64,000 nt of DNA from Enorma massiliensis phI (GTDB lineage Bacteria > Actinomycetota > Coriobacteriia > Coriobacteriales > Coriobacteriaceae), in assembly GCF_000311845.1 (NCBI RefSeq), contig NZ_HE978575.1:591321-655320 (forward strand). The letters run 5' to 3'. Below are positions 8,506-16,739 of this stretch, piece after piece. Position 1 is the first letter of the stretch. Every line of letters begins with the position of its first letter. The position numbers and the translations under genes were made by a program. The notes beneath the pieces are model-generated. The model was given only the letters and a program-made list of their open reading frames with translations, ran no database searches and had not been told where the DNA came from.

Positions 8506-8577
8506 ATGCTGTTTGCGATTGAGGTGCAGAGCAAAAGGCCATGCAGAATAATCGGAGGTATCAGGATCGGCTTTTAG
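8506..8577 (+). CDS. 23-residue ORF downstream of the radical SAM gene
   Basis: ATG at 8506 is preceded by GAAAGGAGTTTTCTA, one of the best ribosome binding sites in the island, and TAG ends it at 8577. The peptide begins MLFAIEVQSKRPCR and ends GGIRIGF; it has a single cysteine and a basic middle. It is too short to judge by composition. It may be a precursor peptide for the upstream radical SAM/SPASM enzyme, a leader ORF coupled to the next gene (ATG 8612), or a decayed remnant. The call rests on position and the ribosome binding site only. Confidence 0.35.
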   Translation: MLFAIEVQSKRPCRIIGGIRIGF

Positions 8578-8611
8578 CTTCTTATTGGATGAAGCTACAT
8601 GAGGAGCAATT

Positions 8612-9109
8612 ATGCTGGACTTGGCGAAACAGGCATCGAAGCTAATTAGGCTGCTGATAGTGCTTTGTTGCGTGCTCACTTTTGGCTGTCTCATCAACTT
8701 AATCTTTGACGTGAGCGACATGTTGTCCATCGGCTTCCCATCTAATCTTGAAGCTTCTGGTAATGTGTGGTGCTATCTGATTATTACGTTTTGCAGCGAT
8801 GTTCTTGATGCCGTTGTCCTCGTCGTTTTCATTTCGTTTGCTCTGGTCGTGGCACGGAAGGGCGAGATCTTTAGCAAAGGACAAACCTATAGGCTTCTTG
8901 TCATTGCGATTCTCATGCTCGTGCAGGTAGCGCTTGGGCTGCTTGTCCCAAGCATCTCCCTGTCGAGCTTTCAAGGCTACGAAGCGGGAGCTGCGGTTGG
9001 TCCAACGCTCGACCTGCGCCAACTCTCCACGTCCATCATGTTCTTCATCTTTGCCGCCATTTCTGAATACGGCAGAATCTTACAGGAAGACTCGGATAAC
9101 ATTCTGTAA
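8612..9109 (+). CDS. DUF2975-type membrane protein
   Basis: A 165-residue protein with four likely transmembrane segments (near LIRLLIVLCCVLTFGCLINLI, YLIITFCSDVLDAVVLVVF, YRLLVIAILMLVQVALG and SIMFFIFAAISEYGRIL; each listed in outline only). The segment ARKGEIFSKGQTYRL matches the loop typical of DUF2975 proteins. A GAGGAG ribosome binding site precedes the ATG. It sits 42 bases upstream of a small XRE-type regulator, the usual pairing for this family, which suggests a membrane-linked regulatory module. Function is unknown. Confidence 0.8.
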   Translation: MLDLAKQASKLIRLLIVLCCVLTFGCLINLIFDVSDMLSIGFPSNLEASGNVWCYLIITFCSDVLDAVVLVVFISFALVVARKGEIFSKGQTYRLLVIAILMLVQVALGLLVPSISLSSFQGYEAGAAVGPTLDLRQLSTSIMFFIFAAISEYGRILQEDSDNIL

Positions 9110-9151
9110 AATGACGCTAACGTTTTATGACGTACTAGAAAGGGGGACATC

Positions 9152-9400
9152 ATGCCCATCGTTATGCGACTCGATCGCGTGATGGCGGACCGCAAGATGT
9201 CCTCCATCGAGCTGGCAGAGAAGGTTGGCATCTCTCCGGTGAATATCTCGCGTATCAAGACCGGTCGTCTCAAGGGCATCCGCTTCTCGACGCTTGAAGC
9301 CATGTGCAAGGCGCTCCGCTGCAAGCCTGGTGACATCATCGACTGGATGGACGAGGACGAGTACATCGCCGCGTTCGGCAAATTACCTGACGAGCCATAA
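9152..9400 (+). CDS. Small XRE-family transcriptional regulator
   Basis: An 82-residue, almost pure helix-turn-helix protein of the Cro/C1 type (YozG-like). It reads MVMRL-type N-terminus (PIVMRLDRVMADRKMSS), then ELAEKVGISPVNISRIKTGR (helix-turn-helix), then FSTLEAMCKALRCKPGDIID and a short acidic tail. It has no ligand domain. It is co-directional with the DUF2975 gene; such pairs are common and the regulator probably controls the pair. Its ribosome binding site is AAAGGGGG. Confidence 0.9.
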   Translation: MPIVMRLDRVMADRKMSSIELAEKVGISPVNISRIKTGRLKGIRFSTLEAMCKALRCKPGDIIDWMDEDEYIAAFGKLPDEP

Positions 9401-9811
9401 TCTCGCTCTTTGAATGCCGTTTTTTCCCAGTGAAATAGACGTTGCCAGCACAGGCGAGTCGATTTTGCCATCGTTAGTACGATGCTTGTTAGATTAATAA
9501 AGTGATAGTCGTGTCCTTTATGGGGTTTACCATCCGCATGCAAAATGCAGGTGGAGATGGGCTGTTGTTATGTCAAGTGAAAAGATGGCTTTTACGTACC
9601 CAGTAAAAGGGTGCTGAAATCCATGGTATTCCAGCGGATTCTTGTCTCAGGTGGCTTAGCTGCACCGTTGTCAATTGTTTTTAAAAACTAGAAAACAAAT
9701 GTAAAATAATGTGAAAGTAATATTTTATATTATCTAATAAATATGCTAGACCCTTTTTGTCAAGCATGGCCATGCAGGTTCATATGATGTTGTAACTAAG
9801 GAGGGTGTTTA
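9401..9811. other. Non-coding, AT-rich spacer
   Basis: About 410 bases without a supportable ORF. The second half (9660-9760) is strongly AT-rich and ends in AAGGAGGGTG, the ribosome binding site of the next gene, so it probably holds that promoter. No inverted-repeat ends or transposase remnants could be recognised with confidence. Confidence 0.5.
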
Positions 9812-10240
9812 ATGAGCAGGCTATTCACGCGCATAAAAGGATGCCCAAGGAAGTTGCTGTGCTCTGTCCTTGCCTGCCTAACGCTTTTTTCGGCATTAGC
9901 GGTGCCCGCTCAGGCAAAAGTACTATTTAGTTACGATGGTACAGGAATATGGAGCCGTCCATCAGTTCGCACTGCATACGTCAATAATAAGACCTGCAAG
10001 GTTAACCATACTCAAAAGCGTAAGATTACCGGCAATAATTACCAGCAGATGACGGTGTATATTCAGAGAGATGCGGGCTTTGGCAACTGGACAACGTTGG
10101 ATCAAAAACGTTTAAAAACGATGCCACTGGTTCATTTTCAACGTATTGCAGTACCGGTACGTACAGGTTGTATTTCTATTCAGGGAGTGGATACAACAAG
10201 TTCAATATCAAGGGCACGTTTAGTAGTAATTAGGCTTTGA
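9812..10240 (+). CDS. Secreted protein of unknown function
   Basis: A 142-residue protein with a Sec signal peptide (basic MSRLFTRIKGCPRK, hydrophobic LLCSVLACLTLFSALAV, cleavage site PAQA-K). The mature ~105 residues are basic, rich in Thr/Val/Arg and probably all-beta, with two cysteines (TCKVN, TGCIS) that could form one disulfide. No known family is recognised; a small secreted bacteriocin-like or adhesive protein is conceivable. The AAGGAGGG ribosome binding site is strong. It stands alone, with an AT-rich upstream region and a hairpin (10245-10271) directly after its stop. Confidence 0.6.
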   Translation: MSRLFTRIKGCPRKLLCSVLACLTLFSALAVPAQAKVLFSYDGTGIWSRPSVRTAYVNNKTCKVNHTQKRKITGNNYQQMTVYIQRDAGFGNWTTLDQKRLKTMPLVHFQRIAVPVRTGCISIQGVDTTSSISRARLVVIRL

Positions 10241-10244
10241 CGAA

Positions 10245-10271
10245 GGCCGCCTCGTATCGTGCGAGGCGGCC
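10245..10271. terminator. GC-rich hairpin after the secreted-protein gene
   Basis: GGCCGCCTCG and CGAGGCGGCC pair perfectly (10-bp stem, seven-base loop) just after the stop at 10240 and before the VanZ-type gene. There is no T-run, so termination may be partial. Confidence 0.5.
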
Positions 10272-10285
10272 GTATAGGTGACAAC

Positions 10286-11770
10286 ATGAACAATAAAACA
10301 AAGCGAGTCATTCGCCTCATCGTTGCGCTCACGGCGGGTGTCGCAGTGTTTTTCGGTGTGCTGCTGCTTCTGAACACGCAGGCGTATTCCGGCATGATTG
10401 GGCTGTTGGGCCCGGGCGTGCTCTCGAGTTCGATGCCGATGATGCTCGTGTCGCTCCTATTCGCGGTGTTCGCAGCGGCCCTTGTTTACCAGACGCTGAA
10501 TAACAGGGTGTATCTTGCGTTTACGCGCGTTGCGTTCGGTGTCTACCTCGCAGGTCTGCTCTTTGCGATTCTGGGCAAGAGCGTGGGCATCCGGGGCATT
10601 AATCTTAACCTCGCCGATGTTGTTGCCACGGTTCAGGTATATCCCGGTATGCTTCTGCTCAACATCGCGCTGTTCATGCCGCTGGGTTGGTATCTTTGCC
10701 GTCGCTTTGGGTCGATCGCGCGGGCTGCACTCGTGGCCCTTGCTGTCTCTTTTGTGCTCGAGGCGCTGCAGTACGTATTCGTGCTCGGGCTCACGGACAT
10801 CGTTGATGTGTGCGCCAACGCCTTGGGCGGGTGTATGGGCGGCCTTGCGTGGGCGTGTGCTGAGCCATTTTTGCATGTGGAAAGTGATGAGCGCTATGGT
10901 CAATGCTATGCCTTTAGCGTGCCGCAGGCGGTGGGCCGCCGGGCGAAGCGCTCTGCGGTAGGTTTGGGAGCAGTGGTTGTAGCGCTTACCGCGTTCTGCT
11001 CCCTTGCTGCTGCCGCGAGCCCGTCGGTCGACCAGTCCTCCAACAACCAGATACTTGTTGATGAAAACGCGGATCCGGCATTGGTTGCGCTTGCTCAAGA
11101 ACTCGACACCGGCACGGATTTATCGGCCTCAACACCGTTTGCCGTATCGGGCGTCTTGGTGCAAGACGAGCGTTGGGAAACCGAAGGCGGCATCACGTTT
11201 ACGACGTTGGTTGTGGTGAGCGAGCAGCCCGATGCGACGGTGCCGAGCGTTCGCGTTGGTACGAGCTATCCCATCATGGTGGGGCCATCGGCGACGCTTT
11301 CATTCGGCGGCGAGCAAGTTGACGAAGACGGGTTGTACAAGGCGTTCATGGACGGCGGCATGCTGAGCGTTTCCTGCGAGCTTGTGCCCTATGGCGGGTG
11401 CTTTGTTGCGACGAAGGTCGACGCCGCACCATGCGAGAATCCCGACCCCGACGCGCCACTCGCGTACTTCAACTTCAACATCTATTCCGACCTTTACTTG
11501 GGTGATATCGAGCGCCCAACGTTTATGACGTGGTCTGATGACCAAAAGCGCGTTGAACTGCATGGACATGTGGGTTCGACGATGGAGGCCGAAGGTTCAG
11601 AGTGCTATGCGACCATCTGCGGGCTCAACGAGGTGGACGGGGTGCCCGTTCTGCATGCCGTGAACGCGTCATACGACCTGCCGCCTTCGGAGGATGGCGA
11701 GCCGAACGATCCCGAGACATATCGCGCCGTGCTTGGAGATGACGGTGCATTACACCTTGTGGGCGAGTAG
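10286..11770 (+). CDS. VanZ-domain membrane protein with extracellular C-terminal half
   Basis: A 494-residue protein. The N-terminal ~210 residues hold about five transmembrane segments with a VanZ-type core (LNLADVVATVQVYPGMLLLNIALFMPLG in outline, then VSFVLEALQYVFVLGLTDIVDVCANALGG). After a further membrane helix near residue 240 comes an extracellular region of ~240 residues with no recognised domain. VanZ-like proteins are linked to low-level teicoplanin resistance and to cell-envelope proteins generally, so the role is open. ATG at 10286 is preferred over the upstream GTG at 10259, which lies in the preceding hairpin. Confidence 0.75.
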   Translation: MNNKTKRVIRLIVALTAGVAVFFGVLLLLNTQAYSGMIGLLGPGVLSSSMPMMLVSLLFAVFAAALVYQTLNNRVYLAFTRVAFGVYLAGLLFAILGKSVGIRGINLNLADVVATVQVYPGMLLLNIALFMPLGWYLCRRFGSIARAALVALAVSFVLEALQYVFVLGLTDIVDVCANALGGCMGGLAWACAEPFLHVESDERYGQCYAFSVPQAVGRRAKRSAVGLGAVVVALTAFCSLAAAASPSVDQSSNNQILVDENADPALVALAQELDTGTDLSASTPFAVSGVLVQDERWETEGGITFTTLVVVSEQPDATVPSVRVGTSYPIMVGPSATLSFGGEQVDEDGLYKAFMDGGMLSVSCELVPYGGCFVATKVDAAPCENPDPDAPLAYFNFNIYSDLYLGDIERPTFMTWSDDQKRVELHGHVGSTMEAEGSECYATICGLNEVDGVPVLHAVNASYDLPPSEDGEPNDPETYRAVLGDDGALHLVGE

Positions 11771-11802
11771 GGCGCGCCCTTTCTGCGCCGTTTGTGTTAG
11801 CT

Positions 11803-11946
11803 CGTTCCACTTTTGGGAATATCTTTCCGGCTTCATCCGGAAAGTTTGGTTTGCATTGAGGGAAACCGCAGGATTGCGGCGACTGCAAGGGTGCTATCTG
11901 ACGGCAAGCGAAATAGATGTTCCCAAAAGTGGAACGAATGCACGCT
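11803..11946. repeat. TIR element, variant copy
   Basis: A 144-base element bounded by perfect 17-bp inverted ends: CGTTCCACTTTTGGGAA at 11803-11819 and its complement at 11930-11946. The ends share the CACTTTTGGG core arrangement with three other copies whose ends read CAACTTTTGGGCACTT (22798, 34498, 44795). The inside holds a smaller hairpin (TTTCCGG...CCGGAAA) and no ORF. It lies between the VanZ-type gene and the YitT-type gene. Confidence 0.65.
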
Positions 11947-12108
11947 CTCGGCCCTTCTTGGTCCACGACATTGCGGCATCCGTGTGAACGAACGGTTGAC
12001 GTGCTACCATAGCCAGCGGAAAACTCAACGTCATGCGCCTGTTAGGGTACGGCGGTGCGAGGCGGCCCGGTTGGTCCGCGTGCGCCGTGCGCAGAAAGGA
12101 ACGGGCCC

Positions 12109-13020
12109 ATGGCCTCTCGGGTGAATATCTCGCGCGTCAACCTTACCGAACTCATCCGTTCGCGCTTCGTGCGCGACCTGCCCCTCGTCGTGGCGGGCTG
12201 CGCCATCGCTGCGCTCGCGGTAGACATCTTCATGGTGCCCAACGGCCTCGCTGCGGGCGGTCTCACCGGTCTTGCCACCATCCTCTCCGAGCTCGCCCGG
12301 CGCAACGGTTTCTATCTGCCGGTGGGCTTGCAGACGATCGTCTTCAATATCGTGTTGCTGCTTTTCGTGATGCGCACGGGCGGCGTACGTTATGCGGTGC
12401 GCACCATCACGGGTTTCGTGCTCTTCGGCTTCTTTACCGACCTCTTCGTGCCCCTGGCCGAGACCTTCGCCGACGCGGCGAACGACCTCATGCTCTCCGC
12501 GCTGTGGGGAGGCATCATCTCGGGGCTTGGCTATGGCCTCGTGTTCCGCGCCGGCACCAACACAGGCGGCTCGGATACCATCGCACAGATCATTTCGCGC
12601 AAGACATCGTTGCCCGTGGGCGCGACGGTCATGGTGATCGACGTGGCGGTGTGCGCGGCCTCGGCGCCGGTGTTTTCGCTCATCCAGGCGTTGTATGCAG
12701 CGCTTTCTATGGTGCTTTCCGGCTACGTGATCGATGCGGTGGTCGATGGCGGCAACCGCCAGCGTGCGGCCTTCATCGTGTCGGACGAGTGGGAGAACAT
12801 CAAGGGGGCGATTTTTACGACGATGGACCGCGGCTGCACCGAGCTCATGGCGCGCGGCGGGTATACCGGAACCGAGCGGCCGGTCATCTTGCTTATCATG
12901 AGCAAGAGCGAGATCCCCATCATCAAGACCATCGTGCATGAGTACGACCCCAACGCCATCATCATGATCACCGACGTGAGCGAAGCCATCGGTTACGGTT
13001 TCAAGGATTTTTCTGCGTAG
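12109..13020 (+). CDS. YitT-family membrane protein (YitT plus DUF2179)
   Basis: A 303-residue protein with five to six transmembrane segments in the first ~200 residues, including the family pattern VDIFMVPNGLAAGGLTGLA and FRAGTNTGGSDTIAQII, followed by a cytoplasmic DUF2179-like domain (ENIKGAIFTTMDRGCTELMA..., then NAIIMITDVSEAIGYGF). YitT-type proteins are widespread in Gram-positives and their substrate is not established; transport is suspected. ATG at 12109 is set by AAAGGA eight bases upstream. It is a single gene between a TIR element and the transketolase operon. Confidence 0.88.
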   Translation: MASRVNISRVNLTELIRSRFVRDLPLVVAGCAIAALAVDIFMVPNGLAAGGLTGLATILSELARRNGFYLPVGLQTIVFNIVLLLFVMRTGGVRYAVRTITGFVLFGFFTDLFVPLAETFADAANDLMLSALWGGIISGLGYGLVFRAGTNTGGSDTIAQIISRKTSLPVGATVMVIDVAVCAASAPVFSLIQALYAALSMVLSGYVIDAVVDGGNRQRAAFIVSDEWENIKGAIFTTMDRGCTELMARGGYTGTERPVILLIMSKSEIPIIKTIVHEYDPNAIIMITDVSEAIGYGFKDFSA

Positions 13021-13475
13021 CGCGGCTGGGTCCGGCGTCCGCTGAGCGTCCCGCCGCGTCGTCGATGGGGCGTAATATGCAATCTGGCGGCATTAATATG
13101 CATGGATTGGTTTCCTACTGACGCGGCTCATATTAATTCGATCCTTTGAGGCTAGTTTTTTCAAAAGAGAGAACGCAATCTACCTGCAGTAATAATGCAA
13201 TTCTGCAGGTAGATGATGCGAACAAAACTCGTGCCAAAGGATCGGATTTCGTCAGGCCCCCAAAGCAGATGGGTAAACCCCATGCATGCGAAGCTGCGTC
13301 TGGCCCGTCTGTGAGCCGGGCGTCCGGCGGGTTGCGGCCACATATGCGGGCACGGGTTCATTTCGCGTGCCACCGCTGGTGCAGTTTTCGCGACGGTGTT
13401 TGCAGCCTCCAGTTACCGCCTTCCACCTGTTATGATGAACGAGTCTTAGGGGGACTTCTCTTTGAAGGGACGGAC
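13021..13475. promoter_or_regulatory. 455-base leader/promoter region of the transketolase operon
   Basis: No gene is supported here. It contains two TAATATGCA copies (about 13072 and 13095), an AT-rich stretch and a perfect inverted repeat ATCTACCTGCAG...CTGCAGGTAGAT at 13178-13214 (12-bp arms, 13-base loop). An in-frame upward extension of the transketolase ORF through this region was rejected because ATG 13476 has its own ribosome binding site and matches the family N-terminus. The length suggests a regulated leader. Confidence 0.5.
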
Positions 13476-14375
13476 ATGGCAACAGAACAGTTGAGAAGCG
13501 CTTGCGCACACGACGACGCGCAGGTTGCCCTCATCGCCAACCGGATGCGGCGCGATGTCGTCGAGATGCTCGAGGCGGCGGGCTCCGGGCATCCGGGCGG
13601 GTCGCTTTCGGCGGCGGACATCGTGGCAACGCTCTTTTTCTCCGGCGTGATGGGCTACGACGCCCAGGATGCCGAGAATCCGGAGCGCGATCGCTTCGTG
13701 CTCTCGAAGGGTCATGCCGCCCCCATTCTGTACGCGGCGCTCGCCCAGATCGGGTATCTCGAGCATGACGAGCTCAAGACGCTCCGTCATATGGGGTCGC
13801 GCCTGCAGGGGCATCCCGACTGCCATGCATGCCCGGGCGTGGAGGTCTGCACTGGCTCGCTTGGCCAAGGCCTTTCCGTAGCATGCGGCATTGCGCTCGG
13901 CTTCCGGGCCGACGCCGCGCGCGACGGTGGAGACCCCAAGCGCGTGTTCGTGCTCACGGGCGATGGCGAGCTCCAGGAGGGTGAGAACTGGGAGGCGGCC
14001 ATGTTCGCCGCGCACCAGCACATCGACAACCTCGTGGCGATTCTCGACAGCAACAACCTGCAGATCGATGGCCATGTGAGCGACGTTAACGGCATCGAGC
14101 CCGTCGCGGATAAGTTTGCTGCCTTTGGCTGGGAGGTCATTGCGGCGGACGGTCATGATGTCGCCGACATGCACCGCGCGCTCAACGAGGCCATCGCGGT
14201 GACGGGCAAGCCGGCCATCATCATCGCCTCGACGGTAAAGGGCAAGGGCGTCTCCTTCATGGAAGACCAGGCCAGCTGGCACGGTGTGGCGCCCACGCAT
14301 GAGGAGGCCGCGCAGGCCATTGCAGAGATCGATGCCGCGTACGAGGAGCTCCTCGCCGCGCAGAAGGAGGCGTAG
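13476..14375 (+). CDS. Transketolase, N-terminal (thiamine-diphosphate-binding) subunit
   Basis: A 299-residue subunit of a split transketolase, transferring two-carbon units between sugar phosphates in the pentose phosphate pathway. It shows GSGHPGGSLSAADIV, SKGHAAPILYAAL, CPGVEVCTGSLGQGLSVACG and the thiamine-diphosphate/Mg motif TGDGELQEGENWEAAMFA followed by LDSNNLQIDG. It ends where full-length transketolase would continue into the pyrimidine-binding domain, which is supplied by the next gene three bases downstream. The start at ATG 13476 follows GAAGGGA. This two-gene arrangement is common in anaerobic Gram-positives and archaea. Confidence 0.95.
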   Translation: MATEQLRSACAHDDAQVALIANRMRRDVVEMLEAAGSGHPGGSLSAADIVATLFFSGVMGYDAQDAENPERDRFVLSKGHAAPILYAALAQIGYLEHDELKTLRHMGSRLQGHPDCHACPGVEVCTGSLGQGLSVACGIALGFRADAARDGGDPKRVFVLTGDGELQEGENWEAAMFAAHQHIDNLVAILDSNNLQIDGHVSDVNGIEPVADKFAAFGWEVIAADGHDVADMHRALNEAIAVTGKPAIIIASTVKGKGVSFMEDQASWHGVAPTHEEAAQAIAEIDAAYEELLAAQKEA

Positions 14376-14378
14376 GTC

Positions 14379-15305
14379 ATGGCGAAAGCGACGCGCGCCG
14401 CGTTCGGCGAGACGCTCATCAAGCTCGTCGACGAGGGCATGGACATCATGGCCGTGGACGCCGATCTCTGCGGCTCCACGACGACTGCTAAGTTCGGAGC
14501 GGCCTATCCCGACCGCCTCTTTGACGTGGGCATCGCCGAGCAGAACATGATCGGCGTGGCCTCGGGCCTGGCGCTCACCGGGCGCACGGTGTTTACCGGC
14601 TCGTTTGCGGTGTTCGGCACCGGACGTTGCTGGGAGCAGATCCGCAACACCGTGTGCGATTCGGGCTTGAACGTGAAGATCTGCCCCACGCACGCGGGCA
14701 TTACCGTGGGCGCGGACGGCGCGACCCACCAGGCGCTCGAGGACATCGCCCTCATGCGCGTGCTGCCGGGCATGCGTGTGCTCGTGCCGGCGGATTACGC
14801 GAGCGCCGTGGCTGCGATTCGCCTGGCTGCGGCAACGCCCGGCCCCTTCTATGTGCGCCTAGGGCGGGAGCCCTTGCCCGAGGTCTATGACGAGGGCTTC
14901 ACCTGCGACGTCGCCTTCGCCAACGTGCTGCGCGAGGGCTCGGACATCTCCATCATGGCGTGCGGCGTGGAGGTCGCGCAGGCGCTTGCGGCGGCTGACG
15001 TGCTGGCCGCTGAGGGCATCTCGGCCGAGGTCGTGGACGTCATGAGCGTGAAGCCGCTCGACGAGGAGACGATCATCGCCTCCGCGGCAAAGACCGGGCG
15101 CGTGCTGACGGTCGAGGAGCACAGCATCTATGGTGGCATGGGTTCCGCCGTGGCCGAGTTGCTCGGCGAGAAGCACCCCGTGCCGGTGACGCGCCTAGGG
15201 CTCACGACCTTCGGCCAGTCCGGCGATGCGGCCGAGCTTCTTGCCTACTATGGTCTTGATGCCGCAGGTATCGCCGCCCGTGTGTGCGAGGTGCTGGGTA
15301 AGTAA
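14379..15305 (+). CDS. Transketolase, C-terminal subunit
   Basis: The 308-residue partner of the preceding gene, carrying the pyrimidine-binding domain and the C-terminal transketolase domain. Key signs are DADLCGSTTT, FDVGIAEQNMIGVASGLALTG (containing the catalytic Glu that activates thiamine diphosphate), THAGITVGADGATHQALEDIALMR, and a C-terminal domain from about residue 180 (VDVMSVKPLDEETI, VEEHSIYGGMGSAVAELL). It starts three bases after the upstream stop, so the two subunits are co-translated. A GC-rich hairpin (15348-15380) follows the stop. Confidence 0.95.
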   Translation: MAKATRAAFGETLIKLVDEGMDIMAVDADLCGSTTTAKFGAAYPDRLFDVGIAEQNMIGVASGLALTGRTVFTGSFAVFGTGRCWEQIRNTVCDSGLNVKICPTHAGITVGADGATHQALEDIALMRVLPGMRVLVPADYASAVAAIRLAAATPGPFYVRLGREPLPEVYDEGFTCDVAFANVLREGSDISIMACGVEVAQALAAADVLAAEGISAEVVDVMSVKPLDEETIIASAAKTGRVLTVEEHSIYGGMGSAVAELLGEKHPVPVTRLGLTTFGQSGDAAELLAYYGLDAAGIAARVCEVLGK

Positions 15306-15347
15306 ACGGCTAGCGATATGCCGCCCGCCCGCGTGCGGGCGTGTGGG

Positions 15348-15380
15348 GCGGGGTGAGTGCCGGCTGTGCGCTCGCCCCGC
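15348..15380 (+). terminator. Candidate hairpin after the transketolase genes
   Basis: GCGGGGTGAG and CTCGCCCCGC pair over 10 bp with one G-U wobble around a 13-base loop. No T-run follows, so termination is uncertain. Confidence 0.35.
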
Positions 15381-15429
15381 TTAGCGTTGTACGCCACCGC
15401 CTCGCGGGGGCACAGCTCCTCTACGCCTT

Positions 15430-15460
15430 TTCTGTGTGCGGTGGCGCTTGCTGGTACAAT
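15430..15460 (+). promoter_or_regulatory. Putative ftsEX promoter
   Basis: TACAAT at 15455-15460 is a good -10 match. A weak -35-like TTCTGT lies near 15430. It is 44 bases upstream of the ftsE GTG start. Confidence 0.4.
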
Positions 15461-15503
15461 AAATCGCGCATGTAGATAAAACGCACGACTTGAAGGAGCA
15501 ACA

Positions 15504-16739
15504 GTGGGCAACCACTTCCGTAAACCCGATGAAGGGCAGGACGCTCCGCGCCAAACAGAGCCGCAGACGGCCTCCCATTTTGCGTATTCCACCTCGTACG
15601 AGGGGCAATCCGAGGGGCAGACCGGTTCGCGCTTTGCAGCAGGCGCCGATGCGAACGAGGACGCCCTGTTCGGCGCCGCGCCTGCCGAGCAGGCGTACGC
15701 GCAACCCGCGGCCTATGCCGCCCAGGACAGCGTCTCTGAACCAACCATTGACCCGTTTGGCTACCAACCGGCGAACAACGACTTCGCAGCCCCCGCTTCT
15801 GCGGATGCGCTTGCGGGCGTGCCGTCGCCTCTGGACGCACCTGCGCCGCAAGGCGATCTAAGCTCCCAGCTGCCTCAGATCCCGGATCCCATGGCGGCTC
15901 CCGAACCCGAGGTGACTGCCGACCAGGCCCATGAGGTCGCGACCCTCGACACCGCGCTTCAGAGCTCTGATTTCACGCAGGTGTTCGCGCCGGTGCAGGA
16001 ATCGCGCAAGAAGATGGCGCGCGAGGCGGGCGTCGACCCGGTGATCGCGATGGAGCACGTGACCAAGATCTACCCGGCGCAGCCCAACAAGCCCGCGCTC
16101 GAGGATGTCAACATCGAGATCTATCCGGGTGAGTTCGTCTTCTTGGTGGGCCACTCCGGCTCGGGTAAGTCCACCCTGCTGCGCACCATCATGCGCGAGG
16201 TCAAGCCCACCCAGGGCCGCGTCATGGTCGCCGGGCAGGACCTCACCCGCATCCGCAACCGCAAGGTGCCCTACCTGCGCCGCCAGATGGGCATCGTGTT
16301 CCAGGACTTCCGTCTCCTGCCCAACAAGACCGCGTACGAGAACGTGGCCTTCGCGCTCGAGTGCATCGGCAAGCCGCGCGGTGTCATCCGCGCGCAGGTG
16401 CCCGAGGTGCTGCGACTGGTGGGCTTGGCGGAGCAGATGAACTCCACGCCCGACCAGCTTTCCGGTGGCGAGCAGCAGCGCGTGAACGTTGCGCGCGCCA
16501 TGGTCAACCGCCCGCCGCTGCTCATCTGCGACGAGCCTACGGGCAATCTCGACCCGGCGATCTCGCTGGGCATCATGAAGCTCCTCGAGCGCATCAACCG
16601 CACGGGGACCACGGTAATCGTTGCGACGCACGACCGCGAGATGGTCGACTCCATGCACCGGCGCGTGATCGCGCTCGAGGCCGGCCACGTCGTGCGCGAC
16701 CAGGAGAGGGGAGGCTACGGCAACTATGGCGCCCTCTAA
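15504..16739 (+). CDS. ftsE: Cell-division ATPase FtsE with long N-terminal extension
   Basis: A 411-residue ABC ATPase of the FtsEX complex, which controls peptidoglycan hydrolases at the septum. The canonical FtsE part begins near residue 178 (PVIAMEHVTKIYPAQPNKPAL) and carries Walker A GHSGSGKST, Q-loop GIVFQDFRLLPNKT, signature LSGGEQQRVNVARAM and Walker B LLICDEPTGNLDP. The first ~175 residues are low-complexity, rich in Ala, Gln, Pro, Glu and Asp, and probably disordered; ordinary FtsE proteins of about 230 residues lack this. GTG 15504 is supported by AAGGAG five bases upstream, so the extension appears real. The gene overlaps ftsX by 14 bases. Confidence 0.93.
   Translation: MGNHFRKPDEGQDAPRQTEPQTASHFAYSTSYEGQSEGQTGSRFAAGADANEDALFGAAPAEQAYAQPAAYAAQDSVSEPTIDPFGYQPANNDFAAPASADALAGVPSPLDAPAPQGDLSSQLPQIPDPMAAPEPEVTADQAHEVATLDTALQSSDFTQVFAPVQESRKKMAREAGVDPVIAMEHVTKIYPAQPNKPALEDVNIEIYPGEFVFLVGHSGSGKSTLLRTIMREVKPTQGRVMVAGQDLTRIRNRKVPYLRRQMGIVFQDFRLLPNKTAYENVAFALECIGKPRGVIRAQVPEVLRLVGLAEQMNSTPDQLSGGEQQRVNVARAMVNRPPLLICDEPTGNLDPAISLGIMKLLERINRTGTTVIVATHDREMVDSMHRRVIALEAGHVVRDQERGGYGNYGAL

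Noticed and set aside
9401-9811. Insertion-sequence remnant
   Set aside because: Some phrases look like a decayed coding end, but no inverted ends or transposase motif could be shown.
13146-13475. 110-residue N-terminal extension of transketolase
   Set aside because: No family match, and ATG 13476 has its own ribosome binding site.
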